From assembly GCA_034638255.1 (NCBI GenBank), contig JAWPGT010000014.1:124001-188000 (forward strand): DNA of 64,000 nucleotides, written 5' to 3'. The position numbers were made by a program, and so were the translations under genes. The stretch comes from Coprinus comatus (taxonomy: Eukaryota; Basidiomycota; Agaricomycetes; Agaricales; Agaricaceae). Of the stretch, positions 21,856 to 33,398 are shown piece after piece (the stretch's first letter is position 1; every line of letters begins with the position of its first letter). The notes under the pieces were generated by a model that was not told the DNA's origin, searched no databases, and saw only the letters and a list, made by a program, of their open reading frames with translations.

Positions 21856-24800
21856 AGAGACTAGCCACCATGTCTAGATCTCAGGATTCGTATTCTCAGA
21901 CTGCTGCTACCCCTATTTATCAACCTTTGACTTCCATTCTGACATCTACACTGGCTTTACCAATAGATGCTGTACAGTTACATGGAATTGGATCTCAATC
22001 TATTTATGTTCCCACACATTCAACAAGCGCAGCTCAGAGAAATACTAAAAGCATGGACATCCTTGCCCTGATAGACTCAGGAGCAGGAGGAAATTTCATT
22101 GACCCAGCACTTGTACAAAAATACAATTGGCCAATCAAGAAACTGGACAAACCAATTACAGCTTACAATGCCGATGGAACCAAAAATGGAATTTGCAATT
22201 ACTATTGCCCAATAATAAGCAAAATTAATGGACGACTTACCTGAGTACAAGCCAAAGTAATAGGCCTTGGAAAACCACGAATCATCTTAGGATTCCCATG
22301 GTTGCAAGAACATAACCCAGATATTAATTGGAAAGAGAAAACTCTTTACTGGAGAGAAGAAGACAAGAATAAAACCTGCTATGAAAATCTTATCCAAACT
22401 ATCTCTGAAAATCAAGTGCAGATTAATTGAGTACTCTTAGATGAAGAAAACTCAGTGGAAATTAATGTCAAGACCTCTCATTCCCACACTATTGCTCAAC
22501 AACATGGAGAAAAGAAGGATGATAACCCTTATCGAGTAGTTCCACCCAAATTCCACCCCTATCTCAAAATCTTCGATAAGAAAGCCTCCAAATGATTCCT
22601 GTCTAAAAGACCTTGGGATCACAAAATTGAAATGAAGAACATGTTCAAACCCATTTCAATGAAACCCTATCGACTTTCCCCTATTGAGGAAGAAGAACTC
22701 AATAAATTCCTTGATGAGAATCTCGAAAAAGGCTATATTTGCCCCTCCAAATCACCAATGGCCTCACCATTCTTTTTCATTGCTAAGAAAGATGGAAAAT
22801 TAAGACCATGTCAAGATTATTGGTATTTAAATGAACACACAATCAAGAATGCCTATCCTATTCCTCTCATTTCATCCATTCTCAATAAACTCAAAGGCTC
22901 AAAATGGTTCATGAAACTCAATGTATGCCTTGGATATAACAATATCCATATCTGAAATGGAGACCAGTGGAAAGCCGCATTTAAAACACATAGAGGATTA
23001 TTTGAACCAACCGTAATGTTCTTTGGCATGTGTAACTCCCCCACCACCTTTCAAGCAATGATGGATGCACTGTTCCGCAAACTCATTGATAAAGGAGGAG
23101 TTATAGTCTACATGGACAATATCCTTATTCATGCAAAAACTAAAGAAGAATTATGATGCCTTACCAAAGAAGTTCTAAAAATCCTCTTGGACAATAACTT
23201 ATTCCTCAAAACCGAAAAATGCGAATTTGAAAAATAACAACTCGAATATCTAGGAGTAGTCATCACTCCAGATCAAGTCTCTATGGACCCAGCCAAACTC
23301 AAAGGAATCAAGCAATGGCCCATTCCCAAATCCATTCGAGATGTCCAAAAATTTATCGGATTTTGCAATTTTTATAGGAAATTCATTCATCAATATTCCA
23401 CCCTTGCAGCACCACTCAATGTGTTAACATCGAAAACCAAAACATTTGAATGGACACCAACCTGTCAAAAAGCATTCAAAAACCTTAAAAGCCGATTCCT
23501 CAAAGAACCTATCCTCATGGTTGCCGATCAAACTAAACCCTTTGAAATCAAATGTGATGCTTCCGCTTTTGCTACCAGAGCTGTCCTCCTCCAACAAGAT
23601 ACAAATGGAGTTAAACACCCTGTAGCCTATCATAGCAAGACACTCTTGCAACCTGAATGAAACTATCACTGTTCAAAACAAGAATTTCTCGCCATAATCC
23701 GTGCCCTCAAAGAATGGAGATATTATATTGAAGGTTCCCCCACCAAGACAATCATTTGGTCTGACCACGAAAACCTAAAACGATGGAGAAAACCCAAAGA
23801 CTTAAACCATTGACAAGCACGATGGACCGCTTATTTACAATGATTCAATATTGAAATACAACATATCCCTGGAAAGAAGAACAGACCTGCAGATTCATTA
23901 TCCCACTGCCCAGATCATGCCCCAGCCCTTCACGACAATCACAATGTTGTTGCTATGCCAACTTCATTGTTCAATAATGAAAACAACAATGAAACCAGAT
24001 CAGAAATATCCCGAAATGAAAATCCCAATAAAACCAGATCAACATCATCCCAAAAAGGAAATCCCACTAAAAGCTTAAAAGCTAAACTACCTAATGCCAC
24101 CTCCTATTCAATGCCACTCCCGAAATTAACTTCATCAATCAAAGAAATTACCACATCCATAAATATCATAGATGAAACCCTTATGAAACAAATCAAGGAA
24201 AAGACCCTGAATCAGAATACACCCCCCAATCAACCACCTTATGACATTGATGACAATGAGATCCCCCAATTCAATGGAAAAGTTGTTATCCCTGACAATC
24301 TCACAATACGACGAACCCTCCTCCACTGAGTACATGATCATATTACAGCTGGACACCCAGGCATTAATGAAACTGCTCACAAACTGGCTCAATACTGTTA
24401 TTGGCCAGGAATGAAGACATTTGTCAAAAACTACGTTAAAGGCTGTGGAACATGTCAACAGTACAAGATCAATCATCACCCCATCAAAGTTTCCCTCCAA
24501 CCCATAAAAGGACCAGCTTCTATGAGACCCTTCTCACAGATCAGCATGGACCTCATCACCGATCTTCCCCCAGATGGACCCTATGATTCAATATTGTCCA
24601 TAGTGGACCATGGACTTACGAAGGGGATAATTATAGTCCCAACATCAAAAACTGTCACCGCTGACGAAGTAGCAGAAATTCTGATTGAACGACTCTTTTC
24701 AAGATATGGAACTCCCAAAAAGGTCATCTCTGATCGCAGATCACAATTTATTGCCAAATCAATGCAACAGTTTTATCAAAAACTCAACATCACCCCTTCC

Positions 24801-25117
24801 TACTTGACCGCCTATCATCCCCAATCAGACGGATCAACAGAACATTTCAATCAAGAAATCAAACTATTTTTAGCAATTTATTGTTCATCAAACCCGAATT
24901 CTTGGGCCAGATCACTCCCAATTCTCGAATTCAATCACAATTCTCAAACGCATGCAGGAAGAGATCACACCCCCTTCAAACTGATGTATGGCTTCACTCC
25001 CAAAATATTCCTGACATCTGAAGAACCATCAAACATACCCGCTCTCAACAATTGTTTTGAATATTTGGAACAATCACGAAATCAAGCCCAGATGGCACAT
25101 GAACAAATGCATCAAAT

Positions 25118-25434
25118 TGTTAAAACAAGAGCATAGCATATATGCTAAGGTAGGTACGACTTAGACTTACTGAGGGTGGTTGTTGAGGTAGAAAATGTTA
25201 AAACAAGAGCATAGTGTATGAAACATGGGTAGGTATGACTCTGGACTTACTGAGGGTGTTGGTTGTTAGTAGAAAAGGAACTAAAGTATATAATGCAAGA
25301 GTACAAACTTATATACATATTTACAGTGGTCCGTGCAAGAATATACTGGGTCACATGATATAGATCATGAAGATATATTCGTCAAGCATGATGCCATACG
25401 AGAATGTCATTGTAGAACTAATAATAGTTCAACA
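25118..25434 (-). repeat. 3' LTR of copia B (317 bp, with internal tandem duplication)
   Basis: It is about 100 bp longer than the partner LTR because a segment starting GTTAAAACAAGAGCATAG occurs twice, at about 25119 and 25198. It also differs by substitutions and a short AT-rich insertion. Ends are TG...CA. Confidence 0.85.
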
Positions 25435-25470
25435 CTCCCCTGAATACGAACATGGCAGCTATGAAGCACC

Positions 25471-28400
25471 CTATGTTGGGACCATATTATTTGAGCGCTT
25501 GGCAGCACTATATGTGGGATTAGAAAACTCCAACCCGTAATAGTTATCACGGAAGTATTCAAACTTCACACATCCAAGATTCTTCGTGAGAAGATCTGCA
25601 GGGTTCTCAGTGCCTGGGATAAAAAAGAGCTGAACCTTCTTTTCATCAATTACTTGACGAATGAAGTGGAAAATAATGTCTATGTGTTTTGATCTCTTTT
25701 CGACAGCAGGGTTTTGCATGATAAAGAGAGAGCCCATATTGTCTCCACAAATATCCATTGGTTCATTGTTGTGTAAACCAAGTTCAGTCATTAGGCTTCT
25801 GATCCAGATGGACTGACGGCTACAATCGGAAATAGCCATGTACTCAGCCTCTGTGGACAATAACGCAATAGTCTTTTGTGATCAACTGACCCAGGCCACT
25901 GGACAGGATGCAACAGTGGACAGATAACCAGTTTGGGATCTTTGAGTAGAAGGATCACTAGCCCAATCAGAATCACTATAAGCAATGAAACCCTCATTAC
26001 CAGAACCATCAAGCGTCATTTGTATTCCTGAGTCGCTAATAGGTATCTACAAATATAGAGAGCTCTACATAAATGTTCTTCCGTAGGGTTATGAGAATGT
26101 TGACTAAGCTTAGTCACAGCGAATGAGATGTCCGGACGCGTGCCAATAGCAATGTACAACAGTGATCCAATCACCTGTTGGTACCTAGAACAGATGGAGG
26201 AGTTGATCAGCTTGTCGTTAGGAACTGGATAGTACCCTTCTGGCAGTGGAGTTCACACTGGTTTGGTATCACAGTCAGAACCAGTGATTTTAAACCTTTC
26301 CAGGATCTTTTCTAAATAAGCACATTGATCAAGATAGATCTTTTGATTAGCTCGATCTCTCCTGATGTGCATACCGAGAAATTCTTTGACTTCTCCAAGG
26401 TTGCGGCATTCCCACTTTTTCATGAACTCTCCTTTTAACTTTTTAAGTAAGGCAGAGTCATTTCCCATAAAAAGTATGTCGTCAACATACACGACAGCAA
26501 TGACAAACTTGCCATCTTTTTGACAATATATATAAATACCGGCATCGGATTCACATTGCTTGAAGCCTAGTTGGCTCATGGAAGATGCCATCTCCTTCCA
26601 CCAGGCCAAGCCAGCTTGTTTAAGGCCATACAATGCTTGTTGTAACCTCCACACCATAAATTCCTTTCCCTTAAGTTTGAAACCTTTGGGTTGATCCATG
26701 TAGATTTCCTCATCCAGTTTGCCATAGAGATATACTGTCTTTACATTGACAGACTCAATGTCCCAGTCTTCAAGGGCAGCTAACCTGAGCAGGATTCGAG
26801 CGGACTCATATCTAACTACTGGAGAGAATAATTCATCAAAGTTGATGCCCTCGACTTGAGAAAATCCTTTAGCAACTAGTCTAGCACATTTGCGACTGTT
26901 GCTCTTTTCATTAAAGACCCATCTATTTTTTTTACAGCTTTCCTTCCTTCCAGAAGTTTCACCAACTTGTAAACTTCTCGCTTTTTAAGTGCAGCTAGTT
27001 CTTTGAGACAAGCTTTGTGCCAGTGTTCTCATTCCTCCAGATTCAATTTTACAAGATCACAGAATTGCTCAGGAACAGATGCGGATGCCTTAGCCAATAA
27101 AAAGTTCATCAATTCTAACCCCCCTTCCTTAGTAATCTGTTGAATCTTACAATCTGCATCTTCTTCCATTGCGTCAGGTTGTTGTTCCCTCACATATTGC
27201 CGTGAGGCATCCTCGTGTTGTCTGCATATTTCATCGCAACATTCTCAGACTTCCTCAGGCGAAATAGGATGTGGATCTGCTTTAGGGTGATCTTGTTGAT
27301 TTCGGATTCTGAAATCGTGACCACAGAGACGAACTCTCCCCTGAGGTGGTAGAGGTTCATTGTGATTATAGTCTCGTAGGATCTCGGACGGATGTGTTCT
27401 CTCCCCATAAACATTGCCTTCTCTAAACGGAACAAACTTTTCTCTGCCAGAACGGCGAGGTAAAGGTTCAACTGGTCTAGGAGGTCATTCAGGTGATGGA
27501 GAAATGGGACAGGTGGAGTCAGATCGAGGAGCAGGGCTTGGACTCGGGTGATGAATAGGTGATCCGGGATCAGCATATGATAATGCATCATCATCATCTT
27601 CATCAGTGACTTCCTCAACTGTTGTTTTCCTGGTAGCAGTTTTACTCGGACCAGGAACAGGAGGTTTTTGAGAAGTAGATGGTCCTGGAATCGAACCTTG
27701 CGGTCTAGGCGGTAACGGTGTTCTATCACTGTCATCTTGTCGAGATGTGTCCATAGGATCATCAGGATAAAGATCAGGTGTAGTATCCTTGTCATCTTTG
27801 TCAGACGCCGGAGGAGGAGGATTTATTTTGGGGTTTTTTGTAGAACTGGAGTCCTTACGTTTTTTGTGATCTGGCTTGCATTTGGGATACCAGCCCTCAT
27901 CGAAAATAGCTGGTTCACAGTATAGTGACGCACCAACCTAGTGTGAACATGGTGGAGGGCATCTTCCATAACTTTGAATGTTGTGATGTGTGATACATGC
28001 ATGAACAATTTTCCATTTGAATGAAATATGTTGGTTCGCTTTAAATTTGACTCACTCCTCATTCCTTGCAGCCATAAGGCACCAGGTGAAATGATTCTAG
28101 TGGAGAGAGACTTTAAATAATAGACCGGATACAGTGGAGTCGTTCTAGTGACTCTGTCTACTTCGTGTTGGAAGAGAACTTTCCCATGACCTTTTATGGT
28201 TATGAGGTTGTTGCTGGCATCTCTGACACCACCAAATTCTCCATTCTCTAACTCGATAAAGTTGCTAATGTGTGGTGTGCAATTAAAGCTAGCGCCTGAA
28301 TCAAGGAGCCAAATAGCAGACTCTCTAGCATAATTAGGTTTACTTTTATCTTCACAGAAGTTGCATAAGCAATCATCAAGATGTTTTCCTGATTTGTCAC

Positions 28401-29240
28401 CATTTTTAGGATCTTTTAAATATTTCGTCAGTAAGACAAAACGATCACAAGTTGAAACAGGAGAAGGGATCATATTCAAAACGGGAGTACAAACAGTAGT
28501 AGATGTAGAAAGAGAACTCATAATAGTCTGACTAATGTCCGGCAGTCTGATATGGTGCTCTAGAACATGGGGTCTGATGGAGCCATTGGTTCGTCCCCCT
28601 ATTTGGGGGCATCTCTGTATCTCCCATTTAGTAAGGAAGAACTCTTGAGAGAAGAAAGGAACATACTCATTGTACCAACCATCATTGACCTCATAGTCAG
28701 CATCTTCATCAAAGTTCGGATCATTTATGTAGGCATCGGCCTCAGCGATCGCTTCAGGAACATCAGAAGGAGGGACATAAGAGGGAGACTTTGATTGACA
28801 TGTGGGGGACCCAGGTGTAGAAACTGAAGATGAATCAACTTCCTCTTCAGGAAGGATTGTAGCAACCATTGCATCAAGTAATGGTGGAGGTGACGGGGGA
28901 GAGGGTTCAGCTGGGCCAAAGCTGAGGTGAGCACCCATCCTTTCAAAGACCTCTGTCTTCTTTTTCTGATACCAGGTATGACTGACCAGATGTCTGACTG
29001 GAGGAAGGAGAGTGGCACGAGGAGCAACATAAGGCTCTACTCCGTGCACAACAACTTCATCAGCAGCCTTTTTCAAAGCCACTGCCTTGAGTTGTGGATC
29101 AGTAGTCTTCATCCTCTCAATGAGAGAATGAGTGGAAGAGGGTTTGTTAGTGGGAGTCATGAAAGACTCCAGAATGGTGGGAGACAAGATCATATTTACA
29201 TCACCATCATCACCTTCAGCTTTGGTTGCCGCCATGTTTT
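25471..29240 (-). pseudogene. copia B pol remnant lacking the integrase core
   Basis: From 29240 downwards: an acidic Pro/Ser-rich linker, a protease motif WLLDSGASFNCTPH (near 28300), and a pre-integrase region to about 27900. Then a break, and the frame resumes in the acidic linker that normally follows the integrase (27754-27485). RT follows (MDQPKGFKLKGKEF, AVVYVDDILFMGN near 26490) and then RNase H (MSTEAEYMAIS, CGDNMGSLFIM, 25860-25471). Stops and frame changes occur throughout. The lack of the DDE core suggests an internal deletion. Confidence 0.8.
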
Positions 29241-29245
29241 CCATG

Positions 29246-30420
29246 TCAATGCTTCTTCTTTTTATCCTTATCCCCCCCAGAAGCATCACTGGAACTGGAG
29301 TTCTGGTTCTGATTTGGTCTAGAATTAGACCCAGAAGCTTTCTGTTGTTGTTGTTGGGGCTGCTGTGGAGTGCCACCAGAGGGTTTGGAATAGGGCTTTG
29401 CACCCTTATAGTTTTTAATGCCGGTACTAGTGGCACAAGAAGCAGATGCGGCTCCATGGGAGTCCTGCCAAGCACCCATAATTGTGTCTGAAATGATTTG
29501 GACTGTTAAGGTTGAAAGGGAGTTACCATATTGAACCAGGAGAGCAGCACAAGTAGCACTCCATTGGGGAGGAATGTGTGTCATCAACATGAGAGCCCGA
29601 AGGATCTCAGGAACATTGATGGGGGGCAAGGCTTGCTGTAACTGCGTGAAATAGTTCCGGAAGGTGGAGATCTCCTTTGAGGGATCATTCACACCACTCA
29701 GTCGGAAGGAATCTGCAGAAGCATACAGCTCATAAGCTGCACCTGCTGAAAATGTGCCATATGCAGTTCTCAGGTGGTTCCATAAACCATCAGAGGTGTG
29801 TTGGCCATGCCTAAGCATGTCATCACTCAACCGGGAGTTGATCATCCTGAGAGCAAAGGCCTCACAATTATCAAACTTTTGAATCTCATTGATGTTTGTA
29901 GGGGGTACCATTGCGGTGGTGGCAGTTGCAGAGGAACCACCGACAGCTGCAGGCCTTCCAGTGCTGCCATTGATCATTCTCGCTACACACCATCCATCCA
30001 TGTGTCAGAATGGTAGAGAGTGATGTTGAGAATGAGAGTGAAGTTGAGAGAGAGTTAAGCTCAGACACAGACACAGACACAGAAAGAAGGGAATTGATTG
30101 GATGGTTTGGCTAAGACATGAGGGACTTATATATCTACCAGAACAAAGAACAACCAAAAGGGGAGAACAATAAGCACCCTTGCCAGCACACAAAGGGAAT
30201 ATGTAAGTAACATAATAAGGGAAAAGAACATTATGAAAGAGTCCAGAACATCAGGATAAGATAAGTGGAGTGATTAGGAAAGATGGATAAGATAAGGAGA
30301 TATCTGGGAAAAACCTAACACCATGTGGATCATGTTAGCAACTGACATGATGCGAGCCTCCCAAATTTGGTAGTCTCCAGCACTGGTCAAGATTGGAATT
30401 GAAGGGATTAAAGAGGCCAT
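29246..30420 (-). pseudogene. copia B gag, split by a solo LTR
   Basis: It begins at the ATG at 30420 (MASLIPSIPILTSAGDYQIW), is interrupted at 30325, and continues from 30002 to 29246. Omitting the solo LTR and one CCATG lets the frame continue as NMIHMDGWCVARM. The body is a UBN2-like copia gag. It ends in a Gln/Ser/Asn-rich basic tail (SSSSDASGGDKDKKKKH) with no CCHC knuckle, unusual for this class. Confidence 0.75.
30003..30320. repeat. Solo LTR of an unidentified family (318 bp)
   Basis: It has TG...CA ends (plus strand TGTCAGAATGG to AACCTAACA) and perfect 5-bp flanking duplications CCATG (29998-30002, 30321-30325). On the minus strand a TATA-like TATATAAG lies near 30130. It is the innermost layer of the nest. 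Confidence 0.82.
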
Positions 30421-30704
30421 GATCAAAGTTTGGAGATATAGATCTACAACAAAACAATTGTCAGAACTGTGAACTAAAACAGCATTACTGCGCTTCTGTT
30501 CTACTAAGTTACATGCTGTCCATCTAACCGAGTATGGTAAGGGTATGCATAGAGTACACTGGTAGGTCAAATGTCTCAAGTGAGCGGAACTTGGACTTCC
30601 CTCACAGGTGAATCCAGCTTTACCCTCGAGCTCAGTGCTGCACAACAAGTAGTACTCATCAAGTGCACATCGTGAGTCGTACAGGCTAACCGGGGCCCAT
30701 AACC

Positions 30705-30921
30705 TGTTAAAACAAGAGCATAGCATGTATGCTAAGGTAGGTATGACTTAGACTTACTGAGGGTGGTTGTTGAGGTAGAAAAGAACTTAAGTATATAATG
30801 CAACTACTACAAGGTTTATATACATTAATGCAATGGTCCATGCAAGAACATATTGAGTCACATGTTCATCTAGCATAATGCCATTAGAGAATGTCATGGA
30901 AGAACTAATAATAGTTCAACA
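30705..30921 (-). repeat. 5' LTR of copia B (217 bp)
   Basis: On the element strand it runs from TGTTGAACTATTATT to TTGTTTTAACA and is followed at once by GGTTATGGGCCCCGG, the half-tRNA-type primer-binding site (30692-30704). Confidence 0.88.
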
Positions 30922-31401
30922 CAAATTATGGCCAGTAGAGCCAACCAACCACTCCAAACACTCCAAGTTGGACAAAAGGTCTGGCTAGATAACCGCAATC
31001 TTCCACTTCAATACAAATCTGGCAAAATGGCACAAAGACGAGAAGGCCCATTCCCCATAACAAGAAAACTAGGACCTGTCACCTATGAGCTAAAATTACC
31101 TAAAACATGGAGAATTCACAACAAGTTTCATGTACAACTGTTACAACCCCTCGAGGAGAATGATGTATATGGAAAAATATATGCAGCACCTCCCCCTGAT
31201 CTAGTTAATGGAGAAGAAGAATACAAAGTAGAGGCAATCCTGAAACACAAAGGAGCCCCTGGATGACGAAAATACCTAGTCAGATGGAAAGGATACTCCC
31301 CAACCAAAGACTCTTGGCAAGATGAAACTGATTTGGAAAATGCTGGTGAAACATTAACAGAATATAAGAGACAACATAAAATACACAACTAATCATCCAC
31401 T

Positions 31402-32673
31402 ATGTCTCAACCCACCACTCCCACCCTCACTCCAATCCAAACCAACACTTCTTCCCCATCTACCCTTCAATTACCACCTTCTGCTTCTCCCAATGGCAAC
31501 AACTCCCTACCTTCTTCCAACCCACAGACTCCCGATTTCATTGAGCTCAGGGCTCAGCTGCTCTCTCCCACAACTTCCACCCTTGAATATATGGTTTCAC
31601 TCAAACCATACTTCTATTTCCTCGAATCCATTCATCGAAAGCCTTATGAGCTTGGCTTCTTACTTCACAAAATTTGGCAAGCAATGGATGATTTCCTTTC
31701 TCACTGAGCAAAAGAGGAGCTCTATTGGCAAGAAATCGCCCAATTACATCGTACTTTACAATCATTTGGTCTCCCTGAACCTTACAACCATGTCTATCAA
31801 TGTGTCCTCCATTCCTTGGACAAGAGAAGAAATTCACTTCCTTCGCTCTTCAGCCCTGACTCTAGACCACGACATGAAAGCATTAGGCTCCATGGACTTA
31901 ATCACCATGGAAACCCCAGTCGACCTTCTCAACTGAGTAACATACTCCACAATCAGCTTCACTCAATTCCAGGAATGGTCCTGGGCTCTCAGCTTCTGGG
32001 AATCAGGCTTTCTATTGACTGCTCTGACCAGCGAAATATTCCCACACAACATCTCCAACAACAATCGCTGCCTTGACCAAGACCCACACTTCAGAGGTGC
32101 ATTGCATGTGGTCGATCTGACCATCACTTACCTCAATGCGAAAAGTATTCGTGCCTTTAGTGTGGAACAAATGCCCCCAGACACCTCGTCAAACACTGCC
32201 CCTGTAATCCCTATTGTGGAGCCCCAACCAAAGCAGTGCCTACCCATCTTCTCAAATAACACTACCAATGAAACCCCTTCCTCAAGTGTCATGGTCTCCC
32301 ATGTCTCCACAGAGAACAATCACATCTCAGCCCTGTTGACCCCAACAGGAACCAAATCAGCCAACCCTCCACCTCCAGGAACAGCCTACCTCCTCCAACA
32401 GATCTTTGTTTATCCCTGCTACCAACACCAGCACCTCCCACAATATCAACAATGGGTGTTAGATTTGTTGAAGAACCGGAGATATGCTGCAGTCGATCCA
32501 TCAGGCCAGCCATGACTCTACCTGGATTGAGTAATCCAAGATATCCTATCCACCACACCCGTACATTGCCATGCCCACCACGAGCACCTATGCCACCAGG
32601 AGTCAACTACCGCAATTACGGAGAAGACTACGATCCAGTCGCAGATGCCAACATCACCAGATCCCTGCTCTGA
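31402..32673 (+). pseudogene. Third open region of the gypsy element, downstream of pol (unknown)
   Basis: It starts with ATG 10 bases after the pol stop (MSQPTTPTLTPIQ). It continues through a TGA at 31705, probably shifts frame near 31800, passes a second TGA at 31934, and runs on to 32515, with a possible further segment to 32673. The N-terminus is Ser/Thr/Pro-rich; the middle is hydrophobic and charged (LKPYFYFLESIHRKPYELGF). I see no signal peptide or membrane segment and recognise no domain. It could be an accessory gene of the family or a displaced gag-like piece. Confidence 0.5.
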
Positions 32674-32715
32674 GAATAAGGAAAATGAGGACATTTCGCA
32701 TAAAGAAGAGGATAA

Positions 32716-33177
32716 TGTTATGAACATTAGCACATCACCAGATTATTTTAAGGAAGTTCCAGAAATACCACTTGATTCTATTTCTAACTGAACTATTATT
32801 AACTTACACTAATTACTCAGCCAGGCTATAGTTAGTGCAATTATCTTTAGTATAGTTATTTTCTTTCATCTCGTCTCATCCCTTGCACTCTTACCAGTTT
32901 CATACGTAGTTATTACATGTTTCACTTTTGGTACAAGTTTCGGTAGGAGAAGGGATAGCTATATGTTTCATCTTTGTTTCATGTATTATTGGACTACTCA
33001 TAGACAGTATAAATAGTCGCTTGTATTAGCCCTTGGAGCCTCAAGCTTCAAGTTGGTTAACTTCTAATCTACTCATTCTACAACCTTCTGCCTGAACACC
33101 AGAACAGTAGTTTAACTTGTAGAGATTGAACACCTGTCTCAAGCGGCTTAGTGCCCAAGAGATCTAGGATCATAACA
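32716..33177 (+). repeat. Gypsy 3' LTR (462 bp)
   Basis: Same length as the 5' LTR, with nine transitions between the two. A purine-rich tract (AAAGAAGAGGATAA) directly precedes it and is a likely polypurine tract. Confidence 0.93.
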
Positions 33178-33184
33178 AGAACTA

Positions 33185-33396
33185 AGAGGGACAAAACTGT
33201 TCCAATGAGTATAAAATAATAATTAATTCATATCTCCCACGCATTTTTAGCTTACATAATGGGACTTTGGAAACCAATAGGCAATGGATTAGGCTATCTA
33301 CAATTAAATTTACAAGTGAGTAGACTATGTAGTTCCTGAGATATAAAGCAATCTTGGCAGTACTTCAAAACATTGGAATGGTTTTGTCCCTTACTA
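33185..33396 (-). repeat. Tc1 right terminal inverted repeat (212 bp)
   Basis: Inverse copy of 18142-18353. It follows the right copy of the gypsy target duplication (33178-33182) by two bases, so the gypsy insertion site lies just inside this repeat. Confidence 0.9.
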
Positions 33397-33398
33397 TA

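Larger units (their letters stand above)
25118..30921 (-). mobile_element. Ty1/copia element, family B, nested in gypsy pol
   Basis: It is flanked by CAAAT (25113-25117, 30922-30926). The 3' LTR is at 25118-25434 and the 5' LTR at 30705-30921. The polypurine tract (CAGGGGAG on the element strand) abuts the 3' LTR, and the primer-binding site abuts the 5' LTR at 30692-30704. gag, protease, RT and RNase H remnants are present, but the integrase core is missing. A solo LTR of another family sits in gag. Confidence 0.9.
21870..31392 (+). pseudogene. Gypsy pol: protease, RT, RNase H, integrase, chromodomain (stops; split by copia)
   Basis: All pol blocks lie in one frame from 21870 to 25112 and continue at 30922 once the copia insert and one CAAAT are left out. 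Protease: LALIDSGAGGNF. RT: MASPFFFIAKKDGKLRP, with YMDN in place of YMDD near 23112. RNase H: FEIKCDASAFA. Integrase: zinc-binding HITAGHPGI...CGTCQQY, and SMDLITDLP, AYHPQSDGSTE. Chromodomain at the end: KYLVRWKGYSP. TGA codons lie at 22242, 22428, 22593, 22953, 23154, 23658, 23811, 23841, 24327 and 31264, with one TAA at 23235. Several of the aligned positions should be Arg. Confidence 0.88.
19531..33177 (+). mobile_element. Ty3/gypsy chromodomain retrotransposon, CpG-hypermutated, with a nested copia
   Basis: Two 462-bp LTRs (19531-19992, 32716-33177) enclose gag, pol and a third open region. Perfect 5-bp target duplications AGAAC flank it (19526-19530, 33178-33182), and it lies inside the Tc1 element. 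The LTRs differ at 9 positions, all transitions. gag and pol keep one frame each but contain many TGA codons. A copia element sits in pol at 25118-30921. No clear primer-binding site was recognised after the 5' LTR. Confidence 0.92.
18142..33396 (-). mobile_element. Tc1/mariner element, opened by a nested gypsy element
   Basis: The left piece is 18142-19530 and the right piece 33183-33396; together they are about 1.6 kb. Ends read CAGTAAGGGAC at the left and the inverse (TAGTAAGGGAC) at the right, each next to a TA dinucleotide (18140-18141 and 33397-33398). The terminal inverted repeats are 212 bp each (18142-18353 and 33185-33396) and differ, as far as I can read, only in the outermost base. 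The transposase is on the minus strand. The flanks on the two sides belong to different copia families. Confidence 0.88.

Noticed and set aside
20341..31266. TGA read as tryptophan in the gypsy element (alternative code or recoding)
   Set aside because: Many TGA sites fall where family motifs have Arg, the element also uses TGG normally, and the LTR differences show CpG transitions. CGA to TGA mutation explains the pattern without recoding.
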